DNA from: an uncultured Lachnospiraceae bacterium
Lineage (GTDB): Bacteria > Bacillota > Clostridia > Lachnospirales > Lachnospiraceae
Length of the DNA: 6,329 nt
NCBI GenBank assembly: GCA_910588885.1
Contig: CAJUSQ010000148.1
Coordinates: forward strand, 1-6,329
Direction of reading: 5' to 3'
Under the pieces are notes generated by a model that searched no databases, was not told the origin of the DNA, and worked only from the letters and a program-made list of their open reading frames with translations. Positions 1 to 5,979 of this stretch are shown in pieces. The first letter of the stretch is position 1, and each line of letters opens with the position of its first letter. The position numbers were made by a program, and so were the translations under genes.

Positions 1-288
1 CCAGTATCCTTCCGCAATATAATATCCCAGCTCGGCTGTCTGCCTGTGGATATTTCCCTGACGGAAAGCACCGATACTTCCCACCACACGTCCATCTGCT
101 GTTATAGCAAAAGCAAAGGTTTCATTTTCATCCGCAGACAGCATAGCAGAAATAAAATCCACCCCGTCCTGTTCCGTATAAGGGTACGGCAGTCCATCCC
201 TAAGATTATCCTGCACTTTTCTATTGGAAAGGGCCAATGCCAGATCTGCCGCATCTGCCAGAGACCATTTCCTTATTTTGCAAATCAT
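1..288 (-). CDS. GNAT family N-acetyltransferase, RimJ/RimL-like, N-terminal part (3' end outside window)
   Basis: The frame runs from the ATG at 286-288 to base 1 with no stop, giving 96 residues of a protein that is usually about 170-180. It opens IRKWSLADAADLALAL (5-20), then DNLRDGLPYPYTEQD (27-41), FAFAITADGRVVGSIGAF (58-75) and TAELGYYIAEGYW (84-96). This pattern is typical of the Acetyltransf_3 (RimJ/RimL-like) group that transfers acetyl from acetyl-CoA to an amine. The CoA-binding Q/RxxGxG/A loop should follow immediately beyond the window edge. The substrate cannot be inferred. GGGAGGG lies 6 nt before this ATG. An in-frame ATG at 325-327 has GGAGG 8 nt upstream and would add MGKGKTINQGGRK; I prefer 288 because family members usually begin a few residues before the IRxW motif. 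It follows lacZ by 118 nt in the same direction. Confidence 0.88.
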   Translation of the reverse strand, partial: MICKIRKWSLADAADLALALSNRKVQDNLRDGLPYPYTEQDGVDFISAMLSADENETFAFAITADGRVVGSIGAFRQGNIHRQTAELGYYIAEGYW

Positions 289-406
289 TTTTCGCCCTCC
301 CTGATTGATTGTCTTTCCTTTGCCCATATCAGTTGCCTCCACATTCTTTTTTATTTTGAATGCCTGCAAAACCTGTCCCGCACATATCGAACATCAGTTC
401 TTATTT
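289..406. other. Intergenic region between lacZ and the GNAT gene
   Basis: 118 nt, AT-richer than the flanking genes. Read on the minus strand it holds a weak 4-bp hairpin (GAAC-TGAT-GTTC, 388-399) without a U-run, then an A-rich stretch, then two Shine-Dalgarno sequences: GGAGG (336-340) and GGGAGGG (295-301), each correctly spaced from an in-frame ATG (325-327 and 286-288). I see no convincing terminator. A TTGCAG hexamer exists but has no good -10 partner 17 nt downstream, so no promoter is called. Confidence 0.5.
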
Positions 407-3400
407 TCAGATCCCGGTGAATGCAAAGGTAAATTCCATCCTTCCGTCCACATTTAAAAGATACTCCGGATGGGGCCAGGCGCCCCAGCTGTCATCACCG
501 CCTACCCCCATCTGCTGGGAGGACAGCCGCACCACCGTATGGTGGATTTTCGGCAGGTCAAAGGGATGTCTTGCCTGCTCCAGTTCATGGGGCGTATAGG
601 GCAGGGCAGAAAAGTTCATTTCACCCCGGCAGGAGAACCGGATCCCCCGGCCTCGTTCATCCGTCACTTCGCCCCAGCGCACTCCCGCCTTGTTGCCGCA
701 TTCCTGGGGAACCAGGTATTCTGCCAGGTTCTCCGATACGCGGTTCCGGTAAATTCCGACCTTTGCCCCAAGCTTCCGGTCCGCATAGGTTTCTTCCGGC
801 CCCAGCCCGTACCAGCGCACCTGGTTCAAATCCCCATTCAGCAAAAACAGCATACCGAATTCCGGCATAGCGGAAAGGCCCTCCACCGGATCGTAGCTTA
901 ACGTGGTCCGGATCGTACCGTCTTTTGCAACACAGTATGTGACCTGACAGCGGCTGGCCGGTACCGTCGGCATAAAATAATGGTACGTCACCTCTACCCG
1001 GTCGTCCCATTCCCGGATTTCAGGGTTATGGGCATAGGGGTTTTCTCCCCACTTGGGCGGGTCTGCCGCCGGGTCCTTGGCCGACAGGTACAAGCTGGCC
1101 AGCTTCCACTGGCCATACCGGTCCATCATCCGGTTTCCCCAGTCATTATCCGTGGGTGCACGCCAGAAATTCGGCTTCGGCATTTCTTCCAGCAGCTCCT
1201 TGCCGCCCCAGCGATAGGAAACCAGCCCGCCGTTCAGATAGGAAAACAGCACGTCAAAATGCAGGCCCTTTACTCCCAGATTCAGCTTCCCATGGATTAC
1301 CCGCAGCCGATCGCTGACACATTCCCCGGCGCCAGCCGGTTCCGCTCCGCCAACACCTTCTTCAACGCCAGCCGGTTCCACTCCGCCAACACCTTCCCCG
1401 GCGCCGCAATCCGGCTCTATCCGGTAGCCTCCTTCCCCGAAGGCCACTTCATAGCCTGCCCCGGCCCAGGCCGTATCCTCTTTCAGGTAAAAAGAAACGT
1501 CTATCACATAATCCCCGGGCTCCCTATGCCGCTCAAAAGGCAGCGGAAAGCTTCTGGTTTCCAAGGGCGGAACGGAAAGCGTAATGGGCCTGGTTTCCAG
1601 AACAACCCCATCCCGTTTCAGGACTGCCCTGCAGTGAAACGCCGCCGTATCCGTAAATAAATAGCGGTTTTCCACTTCTGCCGTATCCTCTGCTATTTTG
1701 ATACGGATAAACTGATAACAGTACTTTACTTCCTGCATCTTAGGGGACGGCTTCCGTTCCCGGCCGTATACGATGCCGTTTCCGCTGAAATTATAGTCGC
1801 AGGGACGTTCCAGGAAATCCCCGCCGTAGGCTTGGAATTCCCTTCCGTAACGGTCTTTTTTCGCAAGGGACTGATCAATATAGTCCCAGATAAATCCTCC
1901 CTGATACAAGGGCTCCTCGTAGGCATATTCCGTGTACTTATGCAATGCCCCGCAGGAATTCCCCATGGCGTGGGAATATTCGCAGAGAATGTACGGCTTT
2001 TCCCGATGCTCCCGCAGGTACTCCCGCACTTCCGCCGCTGAGGGATACATGCGGCTGTAAAGATCCGTCGTTTCCGGATATCGGGGATCCCAGTAGGTCC
2101 CTTCATAGTGAACCGGGCGGGTGTCGTCCAGCTCCCGGAACAAATTCCCCATGGCAAGAGGCGTTGTCCCGCCGAAGGATTCATTTCCGATAGACCAGAT
2201 CAGGACGCAGGGATGGTTCTTGTCCCGTTCATAGGTACTGCGGACACGGTCCAGCATCATTTCCCGAAATTTCGGATGATCCCCGGGCACCAATTCCGCA
2301 AAATCCGACACGCCTCTGGACACGGCATCCCAGGAGCCATGGCTTTCCATGTTGTTTTCATCCATGACATAAATACCGTAGGTGTCGCAAAGCTCATAAA
2401 ACCAGGAAGCATTGGGATAATGGCTGGTACGGACGGCATTGATATTATTCCGCTTCATCGTCCGGATATCCGTAAGGGCTTCTTCCCTTGTGATGCTGCG
2501 GCCGTTCCGGCAGCTGAATTCATGGCGGTCTACCCCATGGAAGACCAGGCGGCGGCCGTTCAGCAGAAGCATCCGGTTCTCTATTTTAATTTCCCGAATC
2601 CCCACCTTCTGGGAAACCACCTCCCGAAGCACACCGTCATCCTCCGTCACTTCCAACAGCAGTTCATATAAATAGGGATCTTCACAGCTCCAAAGCCGGG
2701 GATTCGTGATCTCCAGCACAAGCGAAGCCCTGTCCGCCAGCATACATTCCCCGACCGCACATTCCCTTCCGTCTTCCTTCAAAACAGCCCGGACAGTCCC
2801 GCTTGTTCTCCTGCCGGCCCCTTTCAAAGGCTCCCCGCAGGCCATCTCCGGAAGCTCCCCACGGTCCCCTTTCAAAGGCTCCCCGCAGGCCGTCTCCGGA
2901 AGCCGGATTTTCAAATCAACGGACACCCGTGCAAAGTCATACCCCTGTTTGGGAAACGTGGTTTTGATCCGTAGGTCCTCCACATGCACCTTGGGCACCG
3001 TATACAAATAGACGTCCCGGAAAATACCGGAAAACCGATAAAAATCCTGATCCTCGCACCAGCTTCCGGCAGACCATTTCAATACCCGGACTGCCAATTT
3101 GTTATTTTTTTCACGAACATAGGGGGTCAGGTCGAATTCCGAAGGCGTAAAAGAATCCTCGCCGTAGCCGACATAGCTTCCGTTGCACCACAGAATCATG
3201 GCGCTTTCCACTCCCTGGAAGGAAATACGAACCGGCCCCTCCTTCCAGCCTGAGGGAAGGTCAAACCACTTCACATAGCTGGCCACCGGATTAAACTCCG
3301 TCGGAATCTCTCCCGGACAGATCTCTTCCCGGCCGTCCCAGGGATACTGGGTATTGGCGTAGTGGGGCACGTCATATCCTTCCAGCTGGATATGGGCCGG

Positions 3401-3637
3401 AACCCGGATATCCTCCCAGCTTCGGCAGTCGAAGCCCTCCTGTTCAAAGCCCGAAACTGCGCTGTCCAAATTTCCGGCATAGGAAAATTTCCAGAAACCG
3501 TTTAAGCTGTAACGAAAAGGCTCCCCCTGTACCAGGGCAGGATCGGACGGGAAATATTTGTGATCGGAATGGGGCAAAAGACGATGCTCCTGAAAACATT
3601 CCGGATCGCTGACCTTATGATAATCAAACTCTGACAT
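407..3637 (-). CDS. lacZ: LacZ-type GH2 beta-galactosidase
   Basis: Hydrolyses terminal beta-D-galactosides such as lactose. There is no signal peptide, so it should be cytosolic. The 1076 residues show the full LacZ layout: jelly-roll sugar-binding domain (about 40-215, with EDQDFYRFSGIFRD at 195-208), Ig-like domain (217-350), TIM barrel (352-640), domain 4 (650-740) and small-chain domain (780-1070). Active-site landmarks are DRHEF (370-374), RTSHYPN (403-409), Mg ligands in ESHG (E431, H433), acid/base E486 in WSIGNES, nucleophile E553 in LCEYSHAMGNS, GGFIWDYIDQ (580-589), and GGDDSW (1046-1051, matching E. coli W999). It is about 50 residues longer than E. coli LacZ, partly from two in-frame repeat blocks (residues about 246-275 and 746-772). 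The ATG at 3635-3637 has AAAGGAG 6 nt upstream; an in-frame ATG at 3692-3694 overlaps hydF and is less likely. True preference for lactose over other galactosides cannot be read from sequence. Confidence 0.96.
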   Translation of the reverse strand: MSEFDYHKVSDPECFQEHRLLPHSDHKYFPSDPALVQGEPFRYSLNGFWKFSYAGNLDSAVSGFEQEGFDCRSWEDIRVPAHIQLEGYDVPHYANTQYPWDGREEICPGEIPTEFNPVASYVKWFDLPSGWKEGPVRISFQGVESAMILWCNGSYVGYGEDSFTPSEFDLTPYVREKNNKLAVRVLKWSAGSWCEDQDFYRFSGIFRDVYLYTVPKVHVEDLRIKTTFPKQGYDFARVSVDLKIRLPETACGEPLKGDRGELPEMACGEPLKGAGRRTSGTVRAVLKEDGRECAVGECMLADRASLVLEITNPRLWSCEDPYLYELLLEVTEDDGVLREVVSQKVGIREIKIENRMLLLNGRRLVFHGVDRHEFSCRNGRSITREEALTDIRTMKRNNINAVRTSHYPNASWFYELCDTYGIYVMDENNMESHGSWDAVSRGVSDFAELVPGDHPKFREMMLDRVRSTYERDKNHPCVLIWSIGNESFGGTTPLAMGNLFRELDDTRPVHYEGTYWDPRYPETTDLYSRMYPSAAEVREYLREHREKPYILCEYSHAMGNSCGALHKYTEYAYEEPLYQGGFIWDYIDQSLAKKDRYGREFQAYGGDFLERPCDYNFSGNGIVYGRERKPSPKMQEVKYCYQFIRIKIAEDTAEVENRYLFTDTAAFHCRAVLKRDGVVLETRPITLSVPPLETRSFPLPFERHREPGDYVIDVSFYLKEDTAWAGAGYEVAFGEGGYRIEPDCGAGEGVGGVEPAGVEEGVGGAEPAGAGECVSDRLRVIHGKLNLGVKGLHFDVLFSYLNGGLVSYRWGGKELLEEMPKPNFWRAPTDNDWGNRMMDRYGQWKLASLYLSAKDPAADPPKWGENPYAHNPEIREWDDRVEVTYHYFMPTVPASRCQVTYCVAKDGTIRTTLSYDPVEGLSAMPEFGMLFLLNGDLNQVRWYGLGPEETYADRKLGAKVGIYRNRVSENLAEYLVPQECGNKAGVRWGEVTDERGRGIRFSCRGEMNFSALPYTPHELEQARHPFDLPKIHHTVVRLSSQQMGVGGDDSWGAWPHPEYLLNVDGRMEFTFAFTGI
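1322..1402. repeat. In-frame 36-bp-period repeat in the lacZ linker before the C-terminal domain
   Basis: Two 36-bp units (1331-1366 and 1367-1402) match at 31 of 36 positions, and a partial third copy (tccccggc, 1323-1330) precedes them. They encode AGEGVGGVEPAG and VEEGVGGAEPAG followed by AGE, residues 746-772. The segment is Gly/Glu/Pro-rich, has no predicted hydrophobic core, and sits between domain 4 and the small-chain domain. Confidence 0.88.
2818..2903. repeat. In-frame 48-bp-period duplication within lacZ domain 2
   Basis: Two 38-bp copies (2818-2855 and 2866-2903) differ at one base (a at 2844, g at 2892) and are separated by 10 bp, so the period is 48 bp or 16 codons. Each encodes a version of LPE(T/M)ACGEPLKG. 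Each copy contains the palindromes CCTTTCAAAGG (odd centre) and TCCGGA. The block falls between two beta strands of the Ig-like domain (after VSVDLKIR and before GTVRAVLKED), where a loop extension should be tolerated. Confidence 0.9.
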
Positions 3638-3643
3638 TTTTTG

Positions 3644-3650
3644 CTCCTTT
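3644..3650 (-). promoter_or_regulatory. Ribosome binding site of lacZ, abutting the hydF stop
   Basis: AAAGGAG on the minus strand, 6 nt before the lacZ ATG. Its first base directly follows the hydF TAG (3651-3653). The site decides the lacZ start, leaves no room for a terminator between the two genes, and suggests co-transcription with hydF. Confidence 0.85.
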
Positions 3651-4877
3651 CTATCTTCCGCCTTTGGGCTCATCCGCTTCCAGCAGCTCCGCAATCCGTG
3701 GGAACGGCTTCAGGCTCCGTTTCAAAATCCCTTTCATATAAGCAATGGAAATCCCGTAATTCGTTATGGGAACTCCCGCATCCTTGGCGCATTTCAGGCG
3801 GTATTTCATTTCCCGCTCATTGAGCATACAGCCGCCGCAATGTATCACCAGCCGATATTCCTCCAAATTTTCCGGAAATTCCGTTCCGGAAGACAACCGG
3901 ATCGAAAGCTGCTTCCCCGTAAATTCCTTAAGCCAGCCCGGGAGCTTTTCGGACCCGATATCCCCGCACTGCCTGTGATGGGTGCAGCCTTCGGAAATCA
4001 GTACCTGATCCCCGTCCTTTAGCTGCCGGATGGCCGCCGCCCCCTGTACCACCGTTTCCAAATCCCCCTTATAGCGGGCAAAAAGAATGGAAAATGAAGT
4101 CAGCAGAATTTCCCGGGGCGTGTCCGCATCGGCCTTTGCAAATACCTGGCTGTCGGTAATCACCAGCTTGGGCTTCTTTCCCAGCCGGGCCAGGGTTTCC
4201 TTTAATTCGCTGTCCTTCACCACAACGGACACCCCGCCCCTTTCCAGGATATCCCGGATGGTCTGCTGCTGGGGCAAAATCAAACGGCCCTTCGGCGCCG
4301 CCTGATCAATCGGCACTACCAGCACCACAAAGTCCAGAGGCTCAATCAGATCCCCCACCAGCTGCTGCCGGGGGGCTTCCGGCGCCGCCATGGCCCCGAT
4401 CCGGTTTTTAAACGCTTCGATCCCTTCTCCGGTTTTTGCACTGACAAAAAGCACCCCGGGTTCAGGCTTCGGCGTCTCTGTTAATAAATCCATCTTATTG
4501 TAAATAATTAAATATTTTATATTTTTTTCCCGAAAAAGTGCGGTTAGTTCCCGGTCGGCTTCCGTCAGCCCCTCCAGGGCATCCACCACCAGAACGGCCA
4601 CATCGGTTTTACGCAGTACCTGTTTCGTCCTCTCAATCCGAAGTTCCCCCAATGCGCCCTCATCGTCGATTCCGGGGGTGTCAATGATCATCACCGGGCC
4701 TATGGGCAGCAGCTCCATGGACTTCTGCACCGGATCCGTAGTGGTCCCTTTTATTTCCGATACCACCGCCAGCGTCTGCCCGGTTACGGCATTCACAACG
4801 CTGGATTTTCCTGCATTCCTTCTTCCGAAAAACCCGATATGGATTCGTTCGGAGGACGGGGTTTGATTCAATCCCAT
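3651..4877 (-). CDS. hydF: [FeFe] hydrogenase H-cluster maturation GTPase HydF
   Basis: HydF is the cytosolic GTPase and scaffold that holds the 2Fe precursor built by HydE and HydG and delivers it to apo-hydrogenase HydA. The 408 residues match the usual family size. N-terminal Era/TrmE-like GTPase domain: P-loop GRRNAGKS (18-25), Thr-rich switch KGTTTDP (43-49), DTPG (66-69), NKMD (127-130) and SAK (146-148). A middle dimerisation region covers about 175-290. The C-terminal Fe-S domain holds CxH (C298, H300) and HCxxC (H346, C347, C350), giving CxH-x45-HCxxC, the HydF 4Fe-4S signature. All key residues are present, so the protein should be functional. The ATG at 4875-4877 is preceded by AGGAG about 13 nt away. 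It follows the TM1266-family regulator by 21 nt. HydE and HydG are not in the window. The last base is 13 nt from the next gene. The family call is essentially certain. Confidence 0.97.
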   Translation of the reverse strand: MGLNQTPSSERIHIGFFGRRNAGKSSVVNAVTGQTLAVVSEIKGTTTDPVQKSMELLPIGPVMIIDTPGIDDEGALGELRIERTKQVLRKTDVAVLVVDALEGLTEADRELTALFREKNIKYLIIYNKMDLLTETPKPEPGVLFVSAKTGEGIEAFKNRIGAMAAPEAPRQQLVGDLIEPLDFVVLVVPIDQAAPKGRLILPQQQTIRDILERGGVSVVVKDSELKETLARLGKKPKLVITDSQVFAKADADTPREILLTSFSILFARYKGDLETVVQGAAAIRQLKDGDQVLISEGCTHHRQCGDIGSEKLPGWLKEFTGKQLSIRLSSGTEFPENLEEYRLVIHCGGCMLNEREMKYRLKCAKDAGVPITNYGISIAYMKGILKRSLKPFPRIAELLEADEPKGGR

Positions 4878-4898
4878 ATTCGCTTCTTCTCTCCTGTT

Positions 4899-5267
4899 CT
4901 AAACTTTTGAATATACCGCTTTGCTGCTTACACCCTTTAAGGCTCCCAGCTTTCCGGACAGCGCGCTGATCACATCCTGAGGCGCATCCATGGCAATACT
5001 GATAATATTAATTCCCCGTTCCCGGTACGGAATCCCCATCCGCCCGATAATATATGCCCCGTATTGATGCAGCAGCTGATTGAGCCTTTCCACGGAAGCC
5101 GTCTCTTCCACAATAATCCCGATCATGGCCACCCGGGTCTGAACGCGGCTGCTTTCCCTGTTTTCCCTGTTTTCCGCCTTTGCGTTCCGTTCCGTTTCGG
5201 ATTCCCTGCTTATTCCCGTTTCCATATCCCTTTTCATATCCCTTCCCATATTTGTCCCCATATCCAT
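4899..5267 (-). CDS. TM1266-family iron-only hydrogenase system regulator with repeat-rich N-terminal extension
   Basis: Residues 46-122 form a compact ACT/NikR-C-like ferredoxin-fold domain: AMIGIIVEE, then SVERLNQLLHQYGAYIIGRMGIPYRE in pieces, GINIISIAMDAPQDVISALSGKLG, and the end GVSSKAVYSKV. This matches the small protein (about 80 residues) named after Thermotoga TM1266, which recurs beside [FeFe]-hydrogenase maturation genes and is annotated as a regulator; its mechanism is not established. Here hydF follows after 21 nt. I chose the ATG at 5265-5267 (122 aa) because AAGGAA lies 7 nt upstream and it begins 35 nt after the PII-like stop. A longer frame from 5342 would overlap that gene by 40 nt and lacks a comparable site. 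Residues 1-45 are extra for the family: four RDMx-type tetrapeptides, then a Glu/Arg/Asn-rich stretch. Later ATGs at 5261, 5249, 5237 or 5225 are possible starts, and ATG 5124-5126 would give only the core. Confidence 0.88.
   Translation of the reverse strand: MDMGTNMGRDMKRDMETGISRESETERNAKAENRENRESSRVQTRVAMIGIIVEETASVERLNQLLHQYGAYIIGRMGIPYRERGINIISIAMDAPQDVISALSGKLGALKGVSSKAVYSKV
5219..5266 (-). repeat. Four 12-bp tandem repeats at the start of the TM1266-family gene
   Basis: Read on the plus strand, four consecutive 12-bp units share a CATAT core: tttccatatccc, ttttcatatccc, ttcccatatttg and tccccatatcca. On the coding strand they give tetrapeptides of the form (R/T)(D/N)M(G/K/E), so every unit carries an in-frame ATG. 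A smaller 9-bp repeat (tttccctgt, 5153-5179) encodes the Asn-Arg-Glu stretch of the same extension. Both periods are multiples of three, so gain or loss of a unit keeps the frame. Confidence 0.8.
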
Positions 5268-5274
5268 CCTTTGG

Positions 5275-5284
5275 TTCCTTTCCT
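5275..5284 (-). promoter_or_regulatory. Ribosome binding site that sets the TM1266-family start
   Basis: Minus-strand AGGAAAGGAA, with its 3' end 7 nt before the ATG at 5265-5267, in the 35-nt gap after the PII-like stop. It favours this start over the upstream ATG at 5340-5342, which lies inside the PII-like gene. Confidence 0.65.
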
Positions 5285-5302
5285 GACTTTTTTCGCCGGC
5301 TT

Positions 5303-5974
5303 TTATCCCAGCCGCTGCACCTGATCCAGGGCCACGGAGCAAACCATGGCCCCGGCTTCCGTATTCATGCCATGCTTTTTATTCACGGCCTCCATAATCA
5401 GCTTCCGCAGCTGGCTTCCGGCTGCAATCGCAATAATTTCCTTCTCGGCCTGCACCGTAATCCCGTAAAAATTCTCGGATTTCTCGCTTCCGGCCCAGCG
5501 GGAACGGATAATCGTACCTCCCCGCGCTCCGGCTGCCCGGGCCGTGTTCATCACATCGTCCGTATGCCCCTGATTTACCACAATCAAAACCAGGCTGTGG
5601 CCTTCCCCTGAATTCTGTTCCATCATATCCGCTCCTTCCTTGCTGACTTCTCCTTCAAACATCAACGTCGCCGCTGCCAGGGTATTCAAAGCCGTCAGCG
5701 GCATACTGAATGCAATGCCCTTCGCCCGTATTCCGGCTTCCTCCTCCTGGACCTGACGCAAGAGCCGCTGCATCCGCCCCTTTTCCCCAAAGCTTAGGAT
5801 CACGTCCCGTTCGGTACTCCCCACCCCCAGAATATCCAGGATATCCGAGGAGGCCGTTCCGCGCCCCACCGTCTGAAAATGGCAGGTTACGCCATAGCGG
5901 GAATAAAACCCGATTACTTCTTTTCCCTGTCCCCGTTCTACAATTGAGATCAGTAATTTTACGCCTTTTTTCAT
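5303..5974 (-). CDS. PII-like signalling protein with two tandem PII domains
   Basis: The 223-residue protein is twice the length of GlnB/GlnK (about 112). It divides into two PII/ferredoxin-like halves, roughly residues 4-100 and 126-220. The halves align with each other: LLISIVERGQGKEVI with LVLIVVNQGHTDDVM, and ERDVILSFGEKGRMQRLL with EKEIIAIAAGSQLRKLI. The C-terminal half keeps a PII-like turn (GARGGTIIRSRWAGSE, residues 149-164), but a classical T-loop with the uridylylated Tyr is not evident. Family knowledge: PII proteins are cytosolic trimeric sensors of nucleotides and metabolites that bind and gate membrane transporters, as GlnK does with AmtB and SbtB with SbtA. The gene starts 5 nt after the DUF1538 stop, so the DUF1538 protein is the likely partner (inference). 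The ATG at 5972-5974 is preceded by GGAGGAGGGG 8 nt away. A role in nitrogen control is not shown by the sequence. Confidence 0.86.
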   Translation of the reverse strand: MKKGVKLLISIVERGQGKEVIGFYSRYGVTCHFQTVGRGTASSDILDILGVGSTERDVILSFGEKGRMQRLLRQVQEEEAGIRAKGIAFSMPLTALNTLAAATLMFEGEVSKEGADMMEQNSGEGHSLVLIVVNQGHTDDVMNTARAAGARGGTIIRSRWAGSEKSENFYGITVQAEKEIIAIAAGSQLRKLIMEAVNKKHGMNTEAGAMVCSVALDQVQRLG

Positions 5975-5979
5975 ATTCC

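Noticed and set aside
388..399. Hairpin GAAC-TGAT-GTTC after lacZ as a terminator
   Set aside because: The stem is only 4 bp, it is not GC-rich, and no U-run follows on the minus strand.
46..420. Plus-strand open frame of 124 codons at the window start
   Set aside because: It is antisense to the GNAT gene and the intergenic region. The minus-strand GNAT reading has clear family motifs and a ribosome binding site, and this one has neither.
980..1660. Plus-strand open frame of 226 codons antisense to lacZ
   Set aside because: It lies wholly within a lacZ reading frame whose protein matches the family from end to end, its product has no recognisable domain, and it spans the linker repeat. It is a shadow frame of a GC-rich gene.
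2108..2671. Plus-strand open frame of 187 codons antisense to lacZ
   Set aside because: It is complementary to the conserved TIM-barrel core of lacZ and shows no family resemblance.
2818..2903. Tandem repeats in lacZ as a CRISPR array
   Set aside because: There are only two copies with a 10-bp gap, the reading frame is preserved through them, and no cas genes are present.
3638..3694. Longer lacZ start (ATG at 3692-3694) overlapping hydF
   Set aside because: It adds 19 residues with no similarity to LacZ N-termini and overlaps hydF by 44 nt, whereas the ATG at 3635-3637 has AAAGGAG at ideal spacing.
3651..4877. Reading the GTPase as Era, MnmE or Der
   Set aside because: The N-terminal domain resembles these, but the C-terminal CxH-x45-HCxxC Fe-S signature and the overall length are specific to HydF.
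5268..5342. Longer start (ATG at 5340-5342) for the TM1266-family gene
   Set aside because: It would overlap the PII-like gene by 40 nt and add 25 more residues to a protein already longer than its family. The ATG at 5267 has its own ribosome binding site.
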